Below, in pieces: positions 1 to 5,419 of a stretch of DNA of 5,419 bases. This DNA comes from an uncultured Erysipelotrichaceae bacterium. Its GTDB lineage: Bacteria; Bacillota_I; Bacilli_A; Erysipelotrichales; Coprobacillaceae. A program made the position numbers and the translations under genes. Where the stretch lies: contig CAMFRJ010000109.1 of the NCBI GenBank assembly GCA_945981915.1, forward strand, positions 1 to 5,419. The letters are read 5' to 3'. Positions within the stretch are counted from its first letter, which is position 1, and every line of letters begins with the position of its first letter. The notes beneath the pieces are model-generated. The model was not told the origin of the DNA and searched no databases. It saw nothing but the letters and a program-made list of their open reading frames with translations.

Positions 1-1045
1 CAATGATCTTTCCTGGTAAATCTTGATAAATATCTAAATAAAATCCTCTCAATTCATCGCGATATGATGCTAAATCATACATATAGAAATAAATCGGTCT
101 TTTTAAAATAGCATAATCAAAGAATACACTCGAATAATCAGTAATGAGAGCATCAGAAATAATATAAAGATTTCTGATATCTTCCTCAGGTGGTACAAAA
201 TAAACAAAACCTTTAAATTGATCTATATCAAAATCATTGACAATCAAATAATGAGGTTTAAAAATAACGACGTAATCATCTTGTAAGGCTTTTTGCCATT
301 TATCAAAATGAACTTCTAACTTAAAAGTATAGCCTTTTGTCACATACGAATTATCTCTCCATGTAGGAGCATATAACAATACCTTTTTATCTAAAGGAAT
401 TCCTAATTGCTTTTTTATTTGTAAAACATCTTCTAAAGAATAATTAGATAATAAATCATTCCTTGGATATCCTGTTTCTATCAATCTTTCTTTATTGATA
501 CGAAAAGCACTTTGAAACACTTCTGTTGTAAAAGCACTTGGTGAGATCATATAATTATATTTTTCAACATCTTGGCGATATGTTTCATGCATCATATCTT
601 CAGTCATCCCACTACGATAAAAAGTAGTCCCTTCTGGTACTTCAATATCATAAGCCAATTTTTTAAGAGGTGTCCCATGCCAAGTCTGTAAATAAACCTG
701 GTTTTTCTTTTTTAAAACATACATTGGCAATTTACAATTCACCACCCAGTAGTGGCTTCTTGCCAAATAATAGAAATATGGAATAGAAAAATATTCAATA
801 ACTTTTGCTCCTGCAATATCAATCTTTTTTTGCTTATGATTTTTAATCGCCCAAATAAAACGATAATCTTTAAATCTATCCTGTTTGATCATATATTCAT
901 AAAGAGAACGTGGATTATCTGTATATCCTCTTCCATGAAAAGCGATAAATAGGACTGTTTTTTTATTTGTAGGAATAAAACGATAAGTCATTCGATAAAG
1001 ACATTTTATTGTTTTTCCCAAAATATTTTTAATCAAACGTATCAT
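1..1045 (-). CDS. CDP-glycerol glycerophosphotransferase (TagB/TagF family), 3' end missing
   Basis: The frame is open from ATG at 1045-1043 to the window edge, giving 348 codons without a stop, so the C-terminus is cut off. Comparison with the paralogue at 1087-2163 suggests about 50 residues are missing. Family hallmarks are visible: WHGTPLKK at residues 122-129 (His123), YAPTWRD at 225-231, KPHY at 263-266 (His265) and ITDYSS at 301-306. The histidines match the two conserved catalytic/binding histidines known for TagF-type enzymes. Such enzymes are peripheral membrane proteins that move glycerol phosphate from CDP-glycerol onto a lipid-linked teichoic-acid primer or chain. The start is supported by a purine-rich AAGGAAAGG about 6 nt upstream (1052-1060) and by an N-terminal basic segment (MIRLIKNILG...) normal for the family. 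It is the last gene seen in the operon. Whether it is a primase (TagB-like) or polymerase (TagF-like) cannot be decided from the sequence. Confidence 0.93.
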   Translation of the reverse strand, partial: MIRLIKNILGKTIKCLYRMTYRFIPTNKKTVLFIAFHGRGYTDNPRSLYEYMIKQDRFKDYRFIWAIKNHKQKKIDIAGAKVIEYFSIPYFYYLARSHYWVVNCKLPMYVLKKKNQVYLQTWHGTPLKKLAYDIEVPEGTTFYRSGMTEDMMHETYRQDVEKYNYMISPSAFTTEVFQSAFRINKERLIETGYPRNDLLSNYSLEDVLQIKKQLGIPLDKKVLLYAPTWRDNSYVTKGYTFKLEVHFDKWQKALQDDYVVIFKPHYLIVNDFDIDQFKGFVYFVPPEEDIRNLYIISDALITDYSSVFFDYAILKRPIYFYMYDLASYRDELRGFYLDIYQDLPGKII

Positions 1046-1066
1046 AAAAGACCTTTCCTTTCTTAT

Positions 1067-1092
1067 AAAAATAAGGGGTCGACCCCTTATTT
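1067..1092 (-). terminator. Palindromic hairpin with T-rich tail, possible intrinsic terminator or attenuator
   Basis: Bases 1069-1092 form a perfect 24-bp palindrome centred on GTCGAC. Read on the minus strand it gives a 10-bp stem (AAATAAGGGG / CCCCTTATTT) with a TCGA loop, then continuing T-rich sequence (CCCCTTATTTTTAT). The four G:C pairs at the top of the stem and the T tract resemble a rho-independent terminator. The TAA stop of the gene at 1087-2163 lies inside the 5' arm, and the next gene's ribosome binding site begins just after the tail. It could therefore stop or reduce transcription into the last gene. The lower stem is A:T only, so strength is uncertain. On the plus strand the T tail is poor. 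Confidence 0.5.
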
Positions 1093-2163
1093 AAAAACAG
1101 CTTCAACCGCTCTTTTAGATGCATTTCCATCATCAATAGAACAGAATTTTTCATAAAACTGATCATATCTTTTAGCATATTTTTTATTCATGTCTTCAAT
1201 ATTTTTGATTTGATCAATAACTTCTTGTGTTGAATAAACCAATGGCCCAGGTAATTCTTTTTCCATATCAATATAGAATCCTCTTAAAACATCTCGATAC
1301 TTATCAATATCATAAGTATAAAATAACATTGGTCTCTTTAAATTGGCAAAATCAAAAAAGACACTTGAATAATCAGTAATGCATATATCTGAAATCAGAT
1401 ATATTTCAGTAATATCGTCATATTTACTTAAATTATAGGCAAAATCCTCTAAGCCACTGACATCTAACTTATCAGCGATATAATGATGCGTACGAAGTAA
1501 AACAACGTATTCATCACCTAATTCTTTTTTCATGAGATCAAGATCAAGTTTTAATTTGAATTTATACTGACCTTTTCCATAATATTCATCATCTCTCCAT
1601 GTTGGGGCATAAAGTATGGTTTTTTTGTCTTCTGGAATACCTAATTTCTTTTTTAAATGACTAGCAATTTGATCCTTATTTGGATCATACATCAGATCAT
1701 TTCTTGGATATCCTATTTCTAACATATGACCATCTGTATACATAAAACAACTTTTAAAAATTTCACTAGAAAAATGATTAGCTGCAATTAAATAATCCCA
1801 TTCCTGCTTTTGACGATAAAATTGAGCTTTATAAGTAGGCGAAGCAGCCGTCACTTCTTCTTGATCAAAAGCTAAACGCTTTAATGGTGTTCCATGCCAT
1901 GTTTCTAAAAAAACTTGTTCTTCTCTTTTTCTAAACCATAATGGTTGTCTGATATTAAAAACAAAATACTTAGATTTCGCTAAATAGTAAGCATATTTTC
2001 TTGTAAATCTTTTGACAACAATTCCATCATAAGGGATTTTTGCATGTTTATCATTCAACACCCATATAAATTGATATTGACCTGGATAATTTTTTGCTAA
2101 ATACTCATAAATATATTTTGGAGAATCTGCATAGCTTTTCCCCATAAATGTTTCAAACATCAC
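1087..2163 (-). CDS. CDP-glycerol glycerophosphotransferase domain, probably the 3' half of an interrupted bifunctional gene
   Basis: This encodes 358 residues if counted from GTG at 2163-2161 (an ATG follows directly). Motifs of the Glyphos_transf family are all present: GKSYADSPKYIYEYL at 8-22, ETWHGTPLKR at 87-96 (His90), YAPTWRDD at 185-192, LRTHHY at 223-228 (His226) and TDYSSVFFDF at 263-272. Expected role: transfer of glycerol phosphate from CDP-glycerol to a membrane-linked teichoic-acid chain. Its paralogue at 1-1045 has about 24 further N-terminal residues before the matching segment. Here the equivalent residues are encoded upstream in the same frame but contain no ATG, GTG or TTG, and a TAA closes the frame at 2209-2211. 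The possible starts (2163, 2160, 2145) lack a good ribosome binding site and would remove the first beta-strand region of the domain. The domain assignment is firm; the 5' end is not. It may be expressed only as part of a fusion, or be damaged. Confidence 0.9.
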   Translation of the reverse strand: MMFETFMGKSYADSPKYIYEYLAKNYPGQYQFIWVLNDKHAKIPYDGIVVKRFTRKYAYYLAKSKYFVFNIRQPLWFRKREEQVFLETWHGTPLKRLAFDQEEVTAASPTYKAQFYRQKQEWDYLIAANHFSSEIFKSCFMYTDGHMLEIGYPRNDLMYDPNKDQIASHLKKKLGIPEDKKTILYAPTWRDDEYYGKGQYKFKLKLDLDLMKKELGDEYVVLLRTHHYIADKLDVSGLEDFAYNLSKYDDITEIYLISDICITDYSSVFFDFANLKRPMLFYTYDIDKYRDVLRGFYIDMEKELPGPLVYSTQEVIDQIKNIEDMNKKYAKRYDQFYEKFCSIDDGNASKRAVEAVFK

Positions 2164-2211
2164 CCAATTCTCTTCAACGGGTTCTTTTAAATATTTATGT
2201 CTGTATAATTA
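2164..2211 (-). other. In-frame TAA followed by 15 coding-like codons joining the two flanking coding regions
   Basis: The TAA at 2211-2209 ends the glycosyltransferase. The next codons in the same frame read L-Y-R-H-K-Y-L-K-E-P-V-E-E-N-W, running straight into V-M-F-E-T-F-M-G-K of the downstream domain. The paralogue at 1-1045 starts with a similar stretch: LYRMTYRFIP, then N..V.F..F.G..Y.D.P. Similarity also continues before the stop: IKKILKNK here against LIKNILGK in the paralogue. Coding conservation on both sides of the stop, in one frame, with no start codon and no ribosome binding site, indicates that an uninterrupted gene once ran (or really runs) through this point. Confidence 0.8.
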
Positions 2212-3318
2212 TTTTTTCATTTCATTTTTGTTTTTTAAGATCTTTTTTATTTTACTTTTTGCTAAATGCTTTGCAATAAGTTTTTTAGTCCCCTCGATAT
2301 CTCTTTGACGTGCCAATTTTACCATTTTTTGTTGATACCTTGTCATTTTTTTCAACAAATCATCACGAACGTCATCCAATAAAGAACACATTGTTTCAAA
2401 ACGTTCTTCACGCCAATAATCATTTTGTGAACGTCTAATTCTTTTTGCAAAATAATTTCCATAATACTTCACCAATTTAGAATCTAAATAATAACGAAGC
2501 TGGCTATCAGGATTAACTAATGAAATGACATATTGATAAGCTTTCACAAATTCATCGAATTTATGATCATCTTTAATTTGTGATAAAGCTGGTGTATTAA
2601 TAGGGTCATTATGTTTTCTTTTGATATATAATGCCTCGTAATCTTTATAGATTGTTTTTGCATATAATACTAATTCAACAACAAAAGGCAAATCACTATA
2701 ATAAAGAAAATCTTCACAAAAACGGAGATGATGATCATCTATGATGTACTTTTTGATCAATATATGAGAAACAGAAACATTTTTAAACCCTTTTTTTGAA
2801 CGTATCAAATAATCAATTTTTTTCTGTTCATCACTATTATCCATAGCACTATAATCTTTTTCTATGAACTTTAGATTTCTGTCTCTATCTTTATCTTTTT
2901 CATTCAATTCACTGTTTTTTTCATCACCCATAGTTTCAAAGACTTGTTTTTTAAACCATGTAATCCATCTGATCCCTGTGACTAAATCAACATGATAATC
3001 ATTGATATCTTGAATCATTAAAGATAGTGTATTTGGTTTTAAATAATCATCACCATCCAAAAAATAAACATAGTCACCTTGTGCATGATCAAGTCCCATG
3101 TTTCTTTTGGTAGCAACATTTGCATTCTCTGGACTTTCAATAAGTTTAAGATGAATTTTATTTTGATATTGATTGATCAAATCATCTAATTGTTCATCTT
3201 TTTTTTCTGTTATTAAAAGAGTTTCAATATCATCAATATTTTGATCTTGAATACTTTCAAAACAATCAGCTAAATAATGATAATAACCTTCAAAAGGCAC
3301 TATAAAGCTAACTTTCAT
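2209..3318 (-). CDS. Family 2 glycosyltransferase (GT-A fold), probably the N-terminal half of a bifunctional teichoic-acid enzyme
   Basis: From ATG at 3318-3316 this gives 369 residues. The start VSFIVPFEGYYHYL (3-16) is the GT2 nucleotide-binding beginning. RNMGLDHAQGDYVYFLDGDDYL at 72-93 contains the metal/nucleotide-binding acidic motif (D88-G-D-D91), and FCEDFLYYSDLPF in the second half matches the usual acceptor-side E/D region. It should transfer a sugar from a nucleotide-sugar; donor and acceptor are not readable, but the context makes a teichoic-acid chain or linker likely. Residues about 130-168 form a very charged, low-complexity insert, and the C-terminal tail is Lys/Arg-rich, as expected for membrane association. 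A longer start at TTG 3333 is less likely because it overlaps the GGGGGA ribosome binding site. The TAA stop is in frame with the downstream glycerophosphotransferase, so this is probably part of a protein of about 743 residues. Confidence 0.9.
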   Translation of the reverse strand: MKVSFIVPFEGYYHYLADCFESIQDQNIDDIETLLITEKKDEQLDDLINQYQNKIHLKLIESPENANVATKRNMGLDHAQGDYVYFLDGDDYLKPNTLSLMIQDINDYHVDLVTGIRWITWFKKQVFETMGDEKNSELNEKDKDRDRNLKFIEKDYSAMDNSDEQKKIDYLIRSKKGFKNVSVSHILIKKYIIDDHHLRFCEDFLYYSDLPFVVELVLYAKTIYKDYEALYIKRKHNDPINTPALSQIKDDHKFDEFVKAYQYVISLVNPDSQLRYYLDSKLVKYYGNYFAKRIRRSQNDYWREERFETMCSLLDDVRDDLLKKMTRYQQKMVKLARQRDIEGTKKLIAKHLAKSKIKKILKNKNEMKK

Positions 3319-3325
3319 AAAAATG

Positions 3326-3331
3326 TCCCCC
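3326..3331 (-). promoter_or_regulatory. Ribosome binding site that sets the glycosyltransferase start
   Basis: The minus strand reads GGGGGA, then 7 nt (CATTTTT), then ATG at 3318. The alternative TTG at 3333-3331 would place its own codons on top of this site, so ATG 3318 is the preferred start. The site lies just after the tagD stop (3336), favouring coupled translation. Confidence 0.7.
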
Positions 3332-3335
3332 AATA

Positions 3336-3728
3336 TTATAATGTATCTTTTAAATCATCTTTAATTTTTGTTGTCGAAATACCTTCAGTACGTGGTAAAT
3401 AAACAACTTCACAATAATCCTTTAAAAAATCAAACTGACCTTTCCAGTCATCTCCCATAACAAAAACATCAATGTCATGTTCTTGTACATCTCTTATTTT
3501 CTGATCCCAGGATTCTTCAAAAATCACTTCATCAACATAACGTATTGCTTCTAAAATTGTCTTCCTATCCTGATCACTATGATAGGCTTTCTTTCCCTTT
3601 AATGCATTAAATGCATCTGAACTAACTGCAACAACTAGATAATCACCTAATGCTTTCGCACGTTTTAATATATTTAAGTGCCCAACATGGAATAAATCAA
3701 AAGTCCCATAAGTTATTACTTTCTTCAT
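3336..3728 (-). CDS. tagD: Glycerol-3-phosphate cytidylyltransferase
   Basis: This 130-residue protein is the normal size for TagD/TarD (about 129-132). It makes CDP-glycerol and pyrophosphate from CTP and sn-glycerol 3-phosphate in the cytoplasm, providing the donor for the glycerophosphotransferases downstream. The nucleotidyltransferase signatures are complete: GTFDLFHVGH at 8-17 with the HxGH motif (His14, His17), GDDWKGQFDFL at 92-102, and RTEGISTTKIK at 113-123, which is the family's RTxGISTT loop. The start is ATG 3728-3726 with a strong AGGAGG 5 nt upstream. That site overlaps the TAG stop of tagH, so translation is likely coupled. No key residue is missing. Its place between the exporter and the transferases marks the polymer as glycerol-phosphate based. 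Confidence 0.97.
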   Translation of the reverse strand: MKKVITYGTFDLFHVGHLNILKRAKALGDYLVVAVSSDAFNALKGKKAYHSDQDRKTILEAIRYVDEVIFEESWDQKIRDVQEHDIDVFVMGDDWKGQFDFLKDYCEVVYLPRTEGISTTKIKDDLKDTL

Positions 3729-3733
3729 AAATA

Positions 3734-3739
3734 CCTCCT
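3734..3739 (-). promoter_or_regulatory. Ribosome binding site of tagD, overlapping the tagH stop
   Basis: The minus strand reads AGGAGG, then TATTT, then ATG. Its first two bases are shared with the TAG stop of tagH (3740-3738). It is the best Shine-Dalgarno match in the window. Confidence 0.85.
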
Positions 3740-4565
3740 ATCGTTTGAGCTTATCAAGAATTTTTTCCCAAGTACTGATTTGGGGATTTTCTAAAATTCT
3801 TTTCGCAAACTTTTCGTCATTTAATTTTTTCTTTTCTTTCTTTTTTAAACTATTATAAAAATCAACATATTCTGCATATTCATCACATACTTCATTAACT
3901 TCCCCAAAACGTTTGAGTTCGCCACCTTCAATCCACATGGCTTTTTCACAGAAATCTCTTACTTGAGGTAAAGAATGAGAAATAAAGATGATTGTCTTTC
4001 CTTCATCTTTCAATTCATTCATTTTATTTAAACATTTTTGGGCAAATCCTTTGTCACCAACCGATAAAGCCTCATCAACAATAATAATATCAGGATTTAA
4101 ATAAAGTGAAATAGAAAAACCTAATCTTGATTTCATCCCACTAGAATATTTTTTAACAGGCTGATACAAGAAATCTCCTAACTCTGCAAATTCAATGACA
4201 CCATCAGTAATTTCCTGAATCCTTTTTTTATTTAAACCAAGCAATGCACCTTTAACATTAATATTTTCCAATCCTGTTAATTGTGGATTTAAACCAGTAT
4301 TAATAGCAACTAATGCTTGTTCTCCATTAATGACCATTTCACCTTCATCAATTTGTGAAATACCAGCAAGAATCAATGATAATGTTGATTTCCCAGAACC
4401 GTTAGTACCTAAAATCCCAACAACTTCTCCATGGGGAATCGTAAAAGATATATCTTTCAAAGCATAAAATCTTTGAGTAATGCTACTTTTTGATTTCCCA
4501 TCATTTTTTTTATTTAATTTATATATTTTTGATACATGATCAAATTTAATTGCATAATCTTCCAT
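3738..4565 (-). CDS. tagH: Teichoic acid export ABC transporter, ATP-binding protein
   Basis: This 275-residue ATPase (from ATG 4565) powers export of the lipid-linked teichoic acid with the TagG permease encoded just upstream. Motifs in order: Walker A GTNGSGKST at 53-61 (Lys59), the region after it with GLNPQLTGLENI (about 91-102) typical of TagH/Wzt-type polysaccharide exporters, signature SSGMKSRLGF at 141-150, Walker B IIIVDEAL at 160-167 (Asp164, catalytic Glu165) and H-loop His197 in ISHS. An insert near residues 19-31 before YALKDISF is also common in this subfamily. The length matches short TarH proteins (about 264 residues) rather than Bacillus subtilis TagH (about 527), so the extracytoplasmic C-terminal extension is absent. 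The Lys-rich tail lacks a substrate-binding Wzt domain. A GTG at 4574 would add three residues but lies within the ribosome binding site. Confidence 0.95.
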   Translation of the reverse strand: MEDYAIKFDHVSKIYKLNKKNDGKSKSSITQRFYALKDISFTIPHGEVVGILGTNGSGKSTLSLILAGISQIDEGEMVINGEQALVAINTGLNPQLTGLENINVKGALLGLNKKRIQEITDGVIEFAELGDFLYQPVKKYSSGMKSRLGFSISLYLNPDIIIVDEALSVGDKGFAQKCLNKMNELKDEGKTIIFISHSLPQVRDFCEKAMWIEGGELKRFGEVNEVCDEYAEYVDFYNSLKKKEKKKLNDEKFAKRILENPQISTWEKILDKLKR

Positions 4566-4570
4566 CTCTA

Positions 4571-4577
4571 TCACCTT
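4571..4577 (-). promoter_or_regulatory. Ribosome binding site that sets the tagH start
   Basis: The minus strand reads AAGGTGA, then TAGAG, then ATG at 4565. It overlaps the TAA stop of tagG (4578-4576) and contains the GTG at 4574 that would otherwise be taken as a start. The ATG is therefore favoured. Confidence 0.7.
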
Positions 4578-5374
4578 AAATCATATCAATAAATTTATGT
4601 TTAAATTTGTACATTAAAGCACTTCCGATAATAAACAACAATAATGTAATTCCCCAAAATAAGATCATTTGTTTACTATAAAATAACAATCCTCGATGAT
4701 ATAAGAAGCAATCTCTATAACCACAAACAATATAATAAATTGGATTTGCTTTCATAATGTAGCGCACCATTAACTGCCAACCAGTTTTTTCAAGTCTACT
4801 CAATGGCCACAAAATAGGTGTTAAATATAACAATAGTCTCATGCAAGCTAAAATTAATTTTCTTGTATCCCTGGCCAACATATTTAATACTGATGTAATC
4901 ATTGATAAAGAAATTGCAAAACAAATCGCTGCAAAACAATAATATACCAATTCAAACCATTGTAGACATGGCATGACACCTTGAAACAACAGAAAGATAA
5001 TCAGTAATATCATCAAACAAAAATGATTAAATAATTCTTTTAAAACGACTGTCGCCGGTAAAACAGAAACAGGGAATTTCATCTTCGTAATCACTTTTGT
5101 CTTCGAAAAGATAGCATTAGCACCATTGCTTATACATGGTGAAATAAAGAACCAAACAACCATCCCACAAAGCATCCACTGAATAAAAGGAAAACCATCA
5201 ACATCGCCTCTTCCCAAAATCAATCCAAAAACAAAATAATAAGTTGCAATTTGAATTGCTGGATTAGCAAAGTTCCAAAATACACCAAGACGTGAGTCTC
5301 TCATATCTGATAACAATTCATATTTAGCAATACAATAGATCCTATATATATTATTTAAGTTTTCAGTAACAACA
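4576..5374 (-). CDS. tagG: Teichoic acid export ABC transporter, permease; 5' end missing at contig end
   Basis: The genomic part encodes 265 residues beginning V-V-T-E-N-L. The true start codon is lost because the genome sequence ends at 5374. TagG/TarG proteins are about 270-275 residues, so only a handful of residues should be missing. It is an ABC-2 type membrane protein with about six hydrophobic spans (roughly 31-52, 62-80, 108-131, 143-165, 175-191, 233-254). It has the family's amphipathic start with RDSRLGVFWNFANPAIQ (25-41) and the NPIYYIVCGYRD motif (210-221). With TagH it moves the undecaprenyl-linked polymer out of the cytoplasm. The stop is 10 nt before the tagH ATG. Any annotation starting at ATG 5391 with M-C-I-R-D-S is wrong: those residues are encoded by sequencing adapter. 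Confidence 0.94.
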
Positions 5375-5419
5375 CTGTCTCTTATACACATCTGACGCTG
5401 CCGACGATATGCAGTGTGT
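5375..5419. other. Untrimmed Illumina Nextera adapter with i5 index (not genomic)
   Basis: Bases 5375-5393 are exactly the 19-bp Tn5 mosaic end used in Nextera kits (CTGTCTCTTATACACATCT). Bases 5394-5407 (GACGCTGCCGACGA) are the reverse complement of the Nextera read-1/i5-side adapter. The next eight bases, 5408-5415 (TATGCAGT), are the reverse complement of ACTGCATA, which I recall as i5 index N506/S506. The final GTGT matches the start of the P5 adapter that follows the index. The layout is exact for read-through of a short library insert, so all 45 bases are synthetic. Confidence 0.98.

Noticed and set aside
752..952. Plus-strand open frame of 66 codons
   Set aside because: It lies fully inside the well-supported minus-strand glycerophosphotransferase (1-1045), antisense to conserved family sequence. 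It has no recognisable domain and looks like a chance frame.
2205..2220. Programmed frameshifting at the run of six A bases before the TAA
   Set aside because: The coding frames before and after the TAA are the same, so a single shift would leave the correct frame. Only read-through or a base change would join them.
3319..3333. TTG at 3333 as the glycosyltransferase start
   Set aside because: It overlaps the GGGGGA ribosome binding site of the ATG at 3318 and would add five residues before the canonical GT2 beginning MKVSFIVP.
4566..4574. GTG at 4574 as the tagH start
   Set aside because: It lies in the AAGGTGA ribosome binding site that fits ATG 4565, and has no separate site of its own.
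1..5374. A new defence or mobile system
   Set aside because: Every gene belongs to a known teichoic-acid synthesis or export family. No CRISPR repeats, integrase, toxin-antitoxin pair, tRNA or attachment site was seen.
5375..5393. Tn5 mosaic end as a sign of a natural transposon
   Set aside because: The hyperactive 19-bp mosaic end is followed directly by the Nextera adapter and index, which occurs only in sequencing libraries. No transposase or second end is present.

Overview
The window is one end of an AT-rich contig carrying a teichoic-acid (wall polymer) gene cluster. Base composition, AT-ending codons, GGAGG-type ribosome binding sites and the gene families all point to a low-GC Gram-positive bacterium (Bacillota). 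A gut Erysipelotrichales/Coprobacillaceae or Lactobacillales-like host is a guess that the sequence alone does not settle.

All genes lie on the minus strand, so the transcript reads from right to left. The order is: ABC-2 permease tagG (5' end cut off by the contig end, 5374 to 4576), ABC ATPase tagH (4565 to 3738), glycerol-3-phosphate cytidylyltransferase tagD (3728 to 3336), a family 2 glycosyltransferase (3318 to 2209), a CDP-glycerol glycerophosphotransferase domain (about 2163 to 1087), and a second, paralogous glycerophosphotransferase (1045 to 1 and beyond). Gaps are 9-17 nt between the first four genes, and each ribosome binding site abuts or overlaps the preceding stop, which is typical of one co-translated operon. 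No gene-free stretch exceeds 300 bases. The operon promoter is not in the window.

Together the genes supply CDP-glycerol (TagD), transfer glycerol phosphate units onto a carrier-linked polymer (two glycerophosphotransferases, with a sugar transferase probably glycosylating the chain or building part of its repeat), and export the polymer across the membrane (TagGH). This fits a poly(glycerol phosphate)-containing, probably glycosylated, wall teichoic acid.

Three points need care. (1) The glycosyltransferase and the first glycerophosphotransferase lie in the same reading frame, separated only by one TAA at 2209-2211. The 16 codons after it are recognisably the missing N-terminus of the glycerophosphotransferase domain and contain no start codon, so this looks like one bifunctional gene of about 743 codons split by a nonsense codon or a base error. 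(2) The last 45 bases (5375-5419) are not genomic: they are an untrimmed Illumina Nextera adapter with an i5 index, and they create a false MCIRDS start on the permease. (3) A perfect 24-bp palindrome with a T-rich tail sits across the stop codon of the first glycerophosphotransferase and may act as a terminator or attenuator before the last gene.

I saw no evidence for a previously undescribed system; the cluster is built from known families.
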